A stretch of DNA of 64,000 nt, taken from assembly GCA_015179025.1 (NCBI GenBank), contig WHUX01000019.1:434001-498000 (forward strand), written 5' to 3'. Origin of the DNA: Terfezia claveryi (Eukaryota > Ascomycota > Pezizomycetes > Pezizales > Pezizaceae). Shown here piece after piece: positions 12,139 through 22,444 of the stretch. The notes under the pieces were generated by a model, which worked only from the letters and a program-made list of their open reading frames with translations, was not told where the DNA came from and made no database searches. Each line of letters starts with the position of its first letter. Positions within the stretch are counted from its first letter, which is position 1. The translations under genes were made by a program, and so were the position numbers.

Positions 12139-13784
12139 GCTGGCAAACCAAGTACAAGCTGCTGGCCAGAATATGAGCATGCCACAGCAGCAGGGTACCA
12201 TACCTGCGAATGCGGCTGCGACGTCAGGTCCTGGGCAACAACTCAGCCTTGCGGCTACACATGCTACCCTACTTGCACGTCAACAGGCACAACAACCACA
12301 ACAGTAATACTCCTTCCCGGTTTACATTTGTGCAAGCTAACAGTTTTCAGAAATAAGCCAACAGGGCAGGCTGTATTGAAGATGCTACATTTCAATAGCT
12401 ACTTAAGCGAATTCGAGGTATGCCCCTAACTCCAAAATCAATGGACACATCTAGCTTACACATCACAGAAAGACAAACAGTTAAACAGTATAGTACATTG
12501 GAGGAGATTTGTGGGAGACTTTTTCTCCCCAAACGGCCTTATGCGCCAGGCCCTGTGGCATAACCAAACTCGAGAAGGGAAACAATTCGAAATAGGAAAT
12601 GCAATTTTGCCACGATTTTTTTGGGAATTAATAGAAAGTGGAGTTTATTCGGTTCGGTTTCAGCTCGAGGGTCTTAGAGAGAGGGAGCTTTCGGGTGGCC
12701 AAGGGATGGTTGTGGAATGTCCCCGTGCAGGATTAATATACAGATATAAAGATGCAGTGGTATGTTGTGTGATACAGTTTCTGGGGAAAACTATCGTTGA
12801 GAGACTGACCTTTCCAGTGTTTCCATCACGGGACTCTAAAAGCGACACTAAACGCAGCTTTACGGATTGATATGTTGGAGTTCACTGTCACAGAGCACCA
12901 AGAGTTTGTGTCAAGATCATCCCTACAGTCAATGCCTAATCCAAATGATTCCCCAGATGTAAAGGCCTCCCCACATAGTAAACAACTTGGGAAGCGGCCA
13001 TTACCACAAGGACAACAGGCATCTCAGGGAATTTTCCTCCCAGAAAGCATCACAAATTCCTATGGATTGCATCCAATGGTGGTCCGATTCCTAGAGGTTC
13101 GTATAATCTAAAAGTTGATTTGTAATAGTGCTGTACTAAGATGTACGTTATTAGACTGCCGAGACAATGGCATACTTGCAGGATATCATGAGCTTCTCTC
13201 GAGCGCACCCGCAGCTCACACCGAATGCTGCACTCCAGAATCTAGTAGAGCAGCTCCACACGCAGCATCAGATTGCGCAGCAGCAGCACCAACACCAACA
13301 ACACCAACACCAGATGCAACAAGCCGCTGCTATTGCAGCTGCAAACGTGCAAAGGATGCAAAATTCTCAACAGCATCCAGGAGGGCCAAATGCGGGAGCT
13401 GGAGGGCCACAAATGCAGAATAGCCCACACATGGTGATGGTACCAGGCATGGCGGGCTCACTGGCTGTGGCTGAAGGCAGGCTAGTACCTCCTTCATCAC
13501 ATACTGGACAGACGCCTTCTCCTGCCAATCAACTTCAAGCACCTGGTCAGCAGCCCCAACAGCACCCAATATCTACTTCTTCCTCGCAAAATAGCACGAC
13601 AGTTGGCAGTGCTAATACCTCTCCGAACCAGCCCAACAAGAGACGAAGGCCGAGCACCAGCCAGACCGTAAAGATTGAAGTTGAAGAAGGATCTGAGCCA
13701 AAGGCAAATAGTGGGCAGAACATGGTGAAACCCAGTCCGAGGATGGCGCCTAACAAGAGGTTAAAAACGGCAAACCCCTCATAG
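11376..13784 (+). CDS. ptaB: PtaB/Mfg1-like LIM-binding transcription co-regulator
   Basis: Predicted 670 residues from exons 11376-11520, 11650-11900, 11954-12303, 12351-12417, 12469-12759, 12818-13096 and 13155-13784. Residues about 265-405 form a LIM-domain-binding (LDB) region: a GQAVLKMLHF lead-in, GDFFSPNG, LPRFFWELIESGV, a GLRERELSGGQGMVVECPR block and IDMLEFTVTEHQEF. In Aspergillus the PtaB protein with this domain partners SomA/Flo8 to control adhesion and development; in yeast the relative is Mfg1. The N-terminus is Q/H-rich with one very long polyQ, and the C-terminus is disordered with a basic NKRRRPS patch, a likely nuclear signal. The start is the first of two tandem ATG codons after a long leader. 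Family call good; partner and role inferred from relatives. Confidence 0.83.
11990..12140 (+). repeat. CAA/CAG repeat coding polyglutamine
   Basis: About 45 glutamine codons, mostly CAA with scattered CAG, interrupted by rare His codons. The mixed codons and His breaks would damp slippage. It creates false open frames (polyN, polyT, polyV, polyL, polyC) in the other five frames. Confidence 0.95.
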
Positions 13785-15559
13785 CGCGGGGGGTCTTGAA
13801 CATTTTTGCGTCTTGGTATTGCAGGTTTCTTGTTGACTTGGTTGCACTTCATATTCGAAAGTCGGTAATGTTGCTATGGTTTCCTTTGCTTTTTCCGTCC
13901 TAAAATGGGTTGGGGTGTCTTATGGATTCAGGCACGATAATGGTTTTTCCCACATTTTGTCTCGTCATCTCTTCCCGTCTTCCCTTCCGGCTCTCTGGGT
14001 TACTGGCTTCTTTCCTCGAGCACTACCTCTGTCTGTGATTTTGAAGTTATTGGTTTTCAGCGTGGCGTTTATCAATCTTTTGTCTATTTTCTGTGGTTGT
14101 ATTGCTTTCGGAGTCTTGACATCATTACACGGTGGACTCAATCTGGAACCAGTTTCCCTACTGAGTTATACCATGGAACATACATTCCTAATGTACTGGC
14201 CACAAGATGAACTCTTAGTTGGGCCGGCTTCTTGATGGTTTTTCGATAAATTTTGATGTATGGCATTGACTGAAGTATTTATTTTCTTCGATGTTATCAC
14301 AGCCCTGGGTATTCTGTGGGTATGGTTCTCATTTTTTTCCTTCTGTAAATTTATTCATGATCCATTAACAGGACGAGATTTTTTTTTTTTTTTTTCTTAC
14401 TTTGGATTTCAGTCGTTTGTTCTTACACTATCTCAATTTGTTAGTATTCGTGGTATCATAAGGACGGGTTAGGTTGGTTCAAGTCAGTGTAGTTATCAAT
14501 TGAGAGTTTCATTTTCAGTGGACGATGGTGTTTACAATTTTGTGGGAGGGATTGTGTGTACCGTTCGTTGGTGTGGGGTTCACAGACAGGGTGAATGGGG
14601 CCGTGGTGGTAGGCATGGATTGAGGATTGCGGATCATTTGGCGTGTGTGTATGTAATGGAGGCATATCCTGCTCTACTGAGTAAATTCAGGACTTCTTTA
14701 TTATTGTATATCTAAATTTCATTCTCATTTGATTTTATCATCCTCCTCCCCCATCCGGGGCGCTTCGTGAGGTTCTCTCTTTTTTCTTTTTTTTCTCACT
14801 TCAACAGTTGAATCCTTTGGTCTGCAAGTTAAGCTTTTTAGGGGTGTGTGTCATCGGGCGAACCGGGGGGGGCGCTTGCAACACAGACTAGGATTAAATG
14901 AAAACTAAACAGTTTGCAGTCTAAATGACAGCTAGTTTTTATTTTTTTTAAAAAAAAAAAATTAAAAAAAAAATATATATATGGTATGGCTGACACTCAG
15001 CAATCTCTAATATCTCTGTTATTGCAGGATTGCTAAAAAGATTTTTTTCCTTTTTTTTTTTTTTTTTGGGGGGGGGTGCCCTTAAAAAGGCGCAGTACTT
15101 ACATAAATGGAAATAAAATCTTTTGAAATTCAAGAAAAAAAAATTACATTACATTTTACTGCCACGCCCCACACACAACCCCCCCTTTGCTGTGCTAAAC
15201 ATTACACGGCCGGAGTTTTTCGAATCAGGTGGCACATTTTGGGGAGGGGGGGGCGGAGAAGGGGGGGGGGGGGGGGAGGAATTGGGGGGATTGGTTCAGA
15301 TAAATTGTTACTTTGCCTCAAAAATTGGACGAGTACAAGTAGAAAACTGGATGGTAGGTAGGCAAGTAACGTAGCGTTATATAGTTTGAGAGGAAAAATT
15401 TTTTTTTTCTTATATAAAACGACCCTATAACTGCAGCCCGGAGAATTTGATTGGCGGAGGGGAAGGCCTGAGGATAATATATGGTGGGAATACAAAAAAG
15501 GGCTATGGCTCTCCAGTCCCCCCCGGGCCCCTAACGGCTTTTGTCTGAATGCACATCTT
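13785..15559. other. Convergent intergenic region with homopolymer tracts
   Basis: Contains the ptaB 3' flank and then several unusual runs: a T run near 14381-14395, an A/T-rich stretch at 14937-14983, a T17-G9 junction at 15051-15076, and G runs at 15241-15282 able to form G-quadruplexes. T/G strand bias is strong from 13.9 to 14.7 kb. No gene is recognisable. Confidence 0.6.
15051..15282. repeat. Poly-T/poly-G and G-quadruplex-prone tracts
   Basis: A run of T directly abuts a run of G at 15067/15068, and 15241-15282 holds long G runs broken only by A or C. Such tracts stall polymerases and are prone to assembly error. Confidence 0.85.
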
Positions 15560-16410
15560 TTACGTCCTCCTCCTCGGTATCTCACTCGCCCCACTACTCC
15601 TCCACGCACTCAAAATAAAATCCACAATCTCCTTAACCCCAACTCCATGCTTGACCTGCGCAAAAATCGTGGGCCCCCCTTCCCTCATCCTCCCCGCATC
15701 CCTCTCCATAACATCCAAATCCGCCCCAACAATCTCTGCCAAGTCTGTCTTATTGACCACCAACAAGTCACTCTGTGTGATTCCCGGTCCGCCCTTTCTT
15801 GGAATCTTATCTCCTCCACTCACATCAATGACGTAGATGATGAAATCCGCCAATTCTCGGCTGTAGTTTGCAGCTAGGTTATCCCCACCAGACTCGATTA
15901 GGAGGAGCTGCGTGTCGAATTCGCCATGCAGATCCTCGAGCGCAGAGAGGTTTGTGGAGATGTCCTCGCGCACGGCGGCGTGAGGGCACCCGCCGGTTTC
16001 AATGGCGCGGATGCGCTGTGGGGGGAGCGCCCGGTGGCGGGTGAGGAACTCGGCGTCTTCGCGAGTGAATATGTCGTTAGTGACGGCGGCGATGGAGTAC
16101 GTGTCTCGGAGGGCGAGGCAGAGGGCCAGCATGAGGGCGGTTTTGCCGGAGCCAACGGGCCTGTTATATTATCATGTATATGTTAGTTTGAGCTAAAGAT
16201 TTGGGGAGTGGAGGAGACTCACCCGCCAATGCCAATGGTGAAAGCCCGTTCGCTAAAGTCCCTGCCCTCGACGACGGGAAGCTCGCGGTTTATGTATGAG
16301 CCTGGGCCGTCGAGGATCTCGTGGGTATGCCCATGGTCAGCGGCGCTGTGCGAATGCCCGTCATGAGAGTGTGAGTGGCCGCCACCATCATGGGTGTGTG
16401 TATGAGACAT
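15560..16410 (-). CDS. ureG: Urease accessory GTPase UreG
   Basis: Predicted 262 residues from exons 16223-16410 and 15560-16160; the single intron 16161-16222 splits the P-loop (GIGG|PVGSGKT). UreG is the SIMIBI-class GTPase that loads nickel into urease in the cytosol. Visible features are an N-terminal histidine-rich metal-binding stretch ([20 protein letters not shown]), the P-loop, the nickel-binding Cys-Pro-His in [23 protein letters not shown] and the NKTDLA guanine-specificity motif. Length and order fit fungal and plant UreG. The start is the only ATG that keeps the His-rich leader. Confidence 0.97.
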
Positions 16411-16715
16411 GATTATCTTGACTCAAAGCTTGTAAGAAAAGACGATTGGGTATGTTTACACGTTAAGGTATGAGGTTGAAGATGCGGGCCGGGGAGGGGC
16501 CGTTCGCATTAGTTCGGTATTCGCTCGGGAACAATCTAAAACAACGACCTTTAACAGCCTATGCTTTTTGTACTCAAATTGTATGCTGCTCTATCTATGC
16601 CTATGATATCCCCTTTTAAAATTCTCATGCCAAAAGAATCAGAAGCTCAAGCACATTACTCGCTCTAAATCATTTACCCCAGCGATCCTTCTAATTCCCC
16701 GTTGTTTCCCATTCC
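16411..16715. other. ureG promoter and LYS2 3' flank
   Basis: Short tandem-oriented intergenic stretch on the minus strand. I see no distinct motif in it. Confidence 0.5.
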
Positions 16716-19700
16716 TTACACAAGCGCCCCTCTCCCACCAACTTCACCCAATCCCTTCCTCTGCGACTCCCCAATCTCAACCCGGGGTAGCCTAAACTTT
16801 TCCTCCCCATCCAACTTCACCCCACTCTCCTCCAACGCCGGTGGAGCAGGCAAGAATCCCAAACTGACCAGATATCCGAGATAAATTCCCATAGTCTCCA
16901 CACTAACACCCATCCCCCCACTCTTATCCTCCTTAGTCCACTCCGCATCTCGCTTCAGCGCTTCAGCGGTATTAGAGTCGTCCAGCTCTGGTGCCTTGGT
17001 CGATTGTGGAAGATTATCTAAAACGAAGTGCAGAAGCGGGAAGAGGGCATTCTGCTCCTCCTTTTCACCCTCCGTAGTGATTGGAGCAGTGATATGCTTC
17101 TCAAGGGCAATTCTCCAAGGAATGTAATCCTCAGTAGAAACGGGGTAATTGTATGTAGACAACGTACTCAAGAACCCAGTGAACCTCAACCTAGGGTGGG
17201 AAGTAACATGGGCGACAATGCTAGCATCTCCAGATGCCGGAGGAAAGAAAGCACATGCTGCGACAACTCTGGCCACGTGGTCTACAGGGACCATGTTTAC
17301 GGTATTGTGGATTGCTGGGATCTGACCAAGTTGGACACATCCCTTGATCATACGGATCAAGAAGTCGTCTGTGTTTGTAACACCAGTCTTGCTGTCTCCA
17401 GTAATGTAGCCAGGTCGAATGACACAGCCAGTGAGCCCTCTCCTTCCGGCTTCACGGACGATATACTCTCCAACCCACTTGCTCTGTCCATATCCAGTTG
17501 TCAAATCTTGGGAGGATCCCTCGAGATCATCAGATTCTGGAAGACCGGCACCGCCAGACTGGATGATTCTGTCAGAAAGCTGGACATAGTGCTCACTATC
17601 AAGGACCGAGGTAGATGAGACAAAGGTGAAGCTCTTGGGCTTTCCATTCTCGCAGAGACGGAGCAAGTCAATAGTACCAATCACGTTAGCGGGACGCAGC
17701 TTGCTGTATGGGTACACCCAGTGGACTTGTGCACCATTGTGAATTATGACATCGATCTCTTGCTCCATACGCTTCTCTGTTTCCTCATCAAGACCAAGCC
17801 TAGGAGCACCGAGCTCTCCAGGGATTGCCTCAATTTTAGAGGCCCATGAAGCATCCCACACATTGTAGGCTTCGCATGACTTGGCGACACGTTGAAAAGC
17901 CTGTTCAGCTGTCTTAGCTCGCACATGCACGATAACCTTTCCGACCTCGGGGTTCTGGCGGGTGAGAAGGTCTCTGAGAAGGTAAGCTCCCAAGAAACCA
18001 GTGGCACCGGTAAGGAATACGGTAGCACCACCCTCCTTTCTCAAGGAAGAAAGGTTAGGGAGTGCAGTTGAGTAAAAAGATGCAAGTTCAGTCTTAATAA
18101 GCTCACGAGCATCATGGGCGTATTCAGCTTCCTTTTCAGAGAGCTCACGGTCCGAGGTTGCCGCATCGGTCTCACCACCGGCAAGAGGCTGAATTGAAAG
18201 CTCTCCAGTACCTTTCAGACGCTCAATCTCACCAGCAAGTCCCTTCAAAGTTGGCGACTTGAAGATTGCACCAAGAGCAATCTCAACAACGAATCTCTTG
18301 CGGACTTCGAAGATCATGCGTGTGGCAAGAATCGAGTGGCCTCCGACATCGAAAAAGTTGTCATCTAGCTCAATCTGAGTCCCTGCGTGAGGCAAAAGAG
18401 ATTGCCAGATTTCCTTGAGCTCCTTCTGGATTGGATTGAAGGCAGAATCCTCAGGCTCGCCAGCGTGCTCGTCTTCCGCACCATTCTTGTGGCGCCTGCG
18501 CCTAGCAGCAGCAGCAAGTTGAACGGTATTGGGGAAAGGCAATGCTGGCTTGTCAATCTTGCCGTTGGGGTTGAGAGGGAGCTTGCGGAGTGGGACAACG
18601 ACTGGTTCGGGAAATTTAGCATCCGAAGACGTCCAGGATAACTGCACGAGACAACTAACCGGTAGGGACAGCATAAGTTGGGAGTTTCTTCTTCAAGTAC
18701 TCCTTGATGTCTCTGATCAACTTTTCGTACTTTCTCAATCCCCTTACAATTTCATCCCTCGGTTTACCATCCTCTTCACCGACCGTCTCATCTGCACTGA
18801 CCAAAGCATCCAAATCAGCGTTTTCGAGAGGCACAATATAAGAAATCAAAACTGGCTCCTCATCCTTATCTCTCCTAACGAGAGTAATGTTCTCCCGCAC
18901 AAGCGGGTGCTGGGACAGGTGGGTATCAATTTCACCCAACTCAATCCTGAAACCACGGATCTTGACTTGGTCATCGGCTCTTCCACTACATTCAACGTTT
19001 CCTCCTGGGGTATATCTTCCCAAATCACCAGTCCTGTAAAGCCTGTCCCTAGGACCCTTGTACAAGTTGCGCCATGGGGCATCTAGGTTCTTGGTATCCA
19101 ATTCCCTCCAGTGTCCCTCTGGCACGAACCAGTTGCTGACAAATTTAGTGGCAGTCATGTCAGGCAGCTTGAGGTAGCCCTCCGCAAGACCTCCTGCACG
19201 AACATAGATTTCTCCAATCTCTCCAACACCGCAAACCTGTTCTCTGTTGTTCCTGTTAACAACGAGCAATTGGACATTCAACATACCACGTCCAGCGGCC
19301 AGGACATCCTTCTGACTCTGCAAAAAGGTGGGATCAGAGTTGATCGATGGGACCTCAAAGTAGGAAACGGCACGCTGTGTCTCTGTAGTACCGTACATAT
19401 TTACAACAGCGACGTTCCGGGCGAGGGACTGCAGGCGAAGACAATCACGCTTTGTCAAAATATCACCAACAAAGAAAGCATGGTGAAGACTGGGGATAGT
19501 CCTGGTAGCTTGAGCAGAGAGAAGTTGACCCATAGCAGGAGTCAAGTGAGTGATGGTAGCACCATTCTCATCCATCCATTCGGCAAGGCGACCTGGGGTA
19601 CCGATATCATCCGCTGTGGGTACCAGGAGCTTAGCCCCCAAGAACAAGGGAGTAAAGATATCTCTCTGGATTGGATCATGTGCGATACCGCTGAGCATGG

Positions 19701-21228
19701 TAAAGCGGTCCGTCTCGGACAAGCCGAATGTTTCGGCCATCCATGGGAAATAGTAAGTCAAGCTGAAATGACGTCCTCGGACACCCTTTGGAATGCCTTC
19801 ACTCCCGGAAGTAAAGCTAAGTGTTGGATTTGAGTCAGGCCCCACGACTATCCCAGTACCTTCAGCCCTGAGAGAAACTTGATCTGCCAATACGTCCTTC
19901 CCATCAACTTCACCACCTTGCAGAGTTCCATCTGCCTGGATGGCCAAGCCAGGTATCTCAGTCAGGATGCTGAGCTCATCAGCGATGTAGTTGCGGACCA
20001 AAGGAGCCAACTTCCCGGCCTTTTTAATGACAACCAAAGCCCGTGGTTGAGCGACTTGGAGGTAAATGTTCTGTCTTGCAGGTGGATATGCTGGGTCAAT
20101 AACGGAGAAGGTCGCACCAGCTTTTAGCACACCCATAACGGCAACCACGAGATCCACACCTCTGTGGGCATAGACAATTACAACATCGCCCACCTTTACT
20201 CCCTTCTGGACGAAATGATGCGCCAATATGTTGGATGCTTCGTCAATTTGCTGGTACGTAAAGATCCTATTCTTAGCCTCCTGCTCACTGAAGTGAGCAG
20301 TCTCAATAATACATTCCCTATCTGGATGCTTCTTAGCATTTTCAGAGAAGATATCGTGAATAGCTCCACGGAAATTGCTCCAATCGAGATCCTTGGTAGG
20401 GTCAGGAAGGATCTTCTCTTGCGCCGCAGTCTTCAAGGATATTGATCCCACTGGAATCAGAGGGTTTTTTGCCCCGGTTTGAACGATTTGTAGAAGCTGA
20501 TCGAGCATGTATGATATCCTTGCGGTAGAGAACATCAACTGATTGTAATGCGCCTGAAGAGTGATCTCGGGAAGCAGAGAGGCACCCCTAAAGGCCTGGG
20601 AGGCAGAAATGGGAGCAAGTTCCACATATATCGATAAATCTTCGGCAAGGGCATGGGAAGAAAGAAATTGCTTGGATGGGGCGTCCGGGGTATAGTAAAG
20701 CGACTGGCGGAAAAGGGCCGGAGCAGCAGCAGCACCGGATTTAGTTTGTAGATGCTGAACAAGAACCGCGAATGGTACAGAGTCTGCAGCACCTTCTTTC
20801 TCGAGCTGTGAATATGGTCAGTTGCATGTACTATATCTGCAGAATGTGATATAACTCACCTCATTCACCTTGTTTAACAGCGACTGGAATGTCGTCTGTC
20901 CGTTGATCAGTGTTCGTAAGACAAATGGCTCCTTGTTCCCACCACTCGTTCCCAGACTGATATCCTCATCTCCTGTCAATCTGAAGGACAAAATCGCGAA
21001 TGCTGCCAACAAAATTGTGAATGGAGAGAATGGATTTGAACCGTCCAAAATGCTCAATTGCACTAAAGCAGTCTGTGTTGCCTTTGGGATAGTTACGGAG
21101 TGTATAGCCTCAACAAGACCAGGAGGATCAGGTCGAACATAGTCCGTGGTGAGTGTTTGAGTGGTGAGGCTTCGTAGACGATCTTCCCATCGCTGAAGGC
21201 GAGCCTCGAGAGAATCGGACGACGCCAT
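16716..21228 (-). CDS. lys2: L-2-aminoadipate reductase, large subunit
   Basis: Predicted 1466 residues from exons 20860-21228, 18660-20805 and 16716-18601 (introns 20806-20859 and 18602-18659). The enzyme reduces alpha-aminoadipate to its semialdehyde in fungal lysine synthesis, through adenylate and thioester intermediates. Order of parts: a condensation-like N-terminal region (about 1-200); an adenylation domain with [13 protein letters not shown] (near 455), [11 protein letters not shown] and YRTGDLGRY; a carrier domain with DVGGHSIL, whose Ser near 928 receives the phosphopantetheine arm; and a short-chain reductase domain with [11 protein letters not shown] (near 1040) and YGQSKW. The protein needs activation by a phosphopantetheinyl transferase (Lys5 in yeast). 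The second intron was placed by restoring the conserved [21 protein letters not shown] run. A TGACTC core lies about 95 bp upstream of the start. Confidence 0.97.
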
Positions 21229-21321
21229 TGCTGATGCTTCGATAGGTTTGTAAGGCTATGGGACCTGTGAAGCAAGGTTTGTGCCTTGCAGCCTTGCAGC
21301 TATATTTGTAGGTTGGCCATA

Positions 21322-21327
21322 GAGTCA
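21322..21327 (-). promoter_or_regulatory. TGACTC core upstream of lys2
   Basis: GAGTCA on the plus strand (ATGACTC on the gene strand), about 95 bp before the lys2 ATG. This is the core of the Gcn4/CPC1 site that drives general amino-acid control in fungi. A 6-mer is expected by chance about every 2 kb counting both strands, so position is the main argument. Confidence 0.45.
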
Positions 21328-21428
21328 TCTGTTTGCATGCAACGCCGGCGCATTCGGGGTATACCCGTATGTAAAATGGTCTGATCGAGACTAATGTAAA
21401 AAGGACCGCAAAAGTCCCAACTCTACAG

Positions 21429-21438
21429 TAGTCTGGTT
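21429..21438 (+). repeat. Short TAGTCTGGTT insertion with 9-bp repeats
   Basis: The 10 nt TAGTCTGGTT are bordered by ACTCTACAG (21420-21428) and ATTCTACAG (21439-21447), which match at 8 of 9 positions. The insert equals the first 10 nt of the 15-nt motif seen elsewhere. Confidence 0.65.
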
Positions 21439-22444
21439 ATTCTACAGCTATTGTCGAGTGTTGTTTTCCTACTGCAAGAATGACGCCCGAATAAATATAT
21501 AAACACATAAAGATTTGTATCTAGATCTCGATTCATTACAGAGTAGAAGATTTTCACAGAAAAAAATAATGCTGTGCACGAGGATTAAAAAATTTGTGAG
21601 CCCCGCCTTCAGGACGCATAACATGGTGGGGGTGCCAAAACTGAACATTTTATTTTCCGTTACCGGTACTCTGCATGTGGGCACATTGATGGTTCGAGTC
21701 ACGAGACATCAAGACTAACCTGATGATCGATATATCCATGACCATTGGTATTGCAGCTTGAAATATCGCTGGTGTCCCTGGGATTGAGTATGTACTTATG
21801 CTTTGAGATTTTCCTTTCTAAAAGCCTTTGAAACCTCCGATTCAGATTTGAGTGCCGTATTCAGGGTAACCACTGTCATTAGTTCCCTTTTTGCACAAAA
21901 ACTGCTATAGTTTTGGGTTTTTAAATGCTTTAGCAAAATCAATACCTTATAGGTATATGTGGATTTGGTGATATTGAGTGATGACGCGGCATTTGCTATT
22001 TCAAAAGTAAACCTACGTTAAATACTTGATATGATGAAGCAATGATTCGACAGTGTATGTGTTAGCACCCAAGATACTCTTTACGGAACATACATCTCAG
22101 CTGTAAGACATAAAAGTTGCTTAGAAGGCAGAGGCCCATTAAGCAATTAAGCAATTCGATTAAATAGAAGACGAGAAAGGCAATAGAACTTATAAGTCGT
22201 TTCAGTTGCGCATGATCGATCGTGATATCTGCCTTAAACCTTTCAATGAACTCTCATCCGTAAGCCACACACAAATAATCTCCCATATACCTGCTAATTT
22301 TTGAACCACCCAAGCCATTTCCCTATCCCCCTAGCACCCATGTATTTACTCATGCACATTCCTTTGCCTGCCTGTATAGTGTTGTCGTCGAGTCGGGCAG
22401 CGCAAATAGAAAACATCAGGACTCTACTCGACTTTCCAGAAACT

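Larger units (their letters stand above)
21229..22444. other. lys2 promoter and KH-gene 3' flank
   Basis: Holds the lys2 promoter, one short TAGTCTGG insertion at 21429 and AT-rich DNA. No coding region is supported. Near 22136-22160 there is a short local duplication of AAGCAATT. Confidence 0.5.

Noticed and set aside
11817..12201. PolyV, polyL, polyC and polyN frames
   Set aside because: Shadows of the CAA/CAG repeat that codes polyQ in the ptaB frame.
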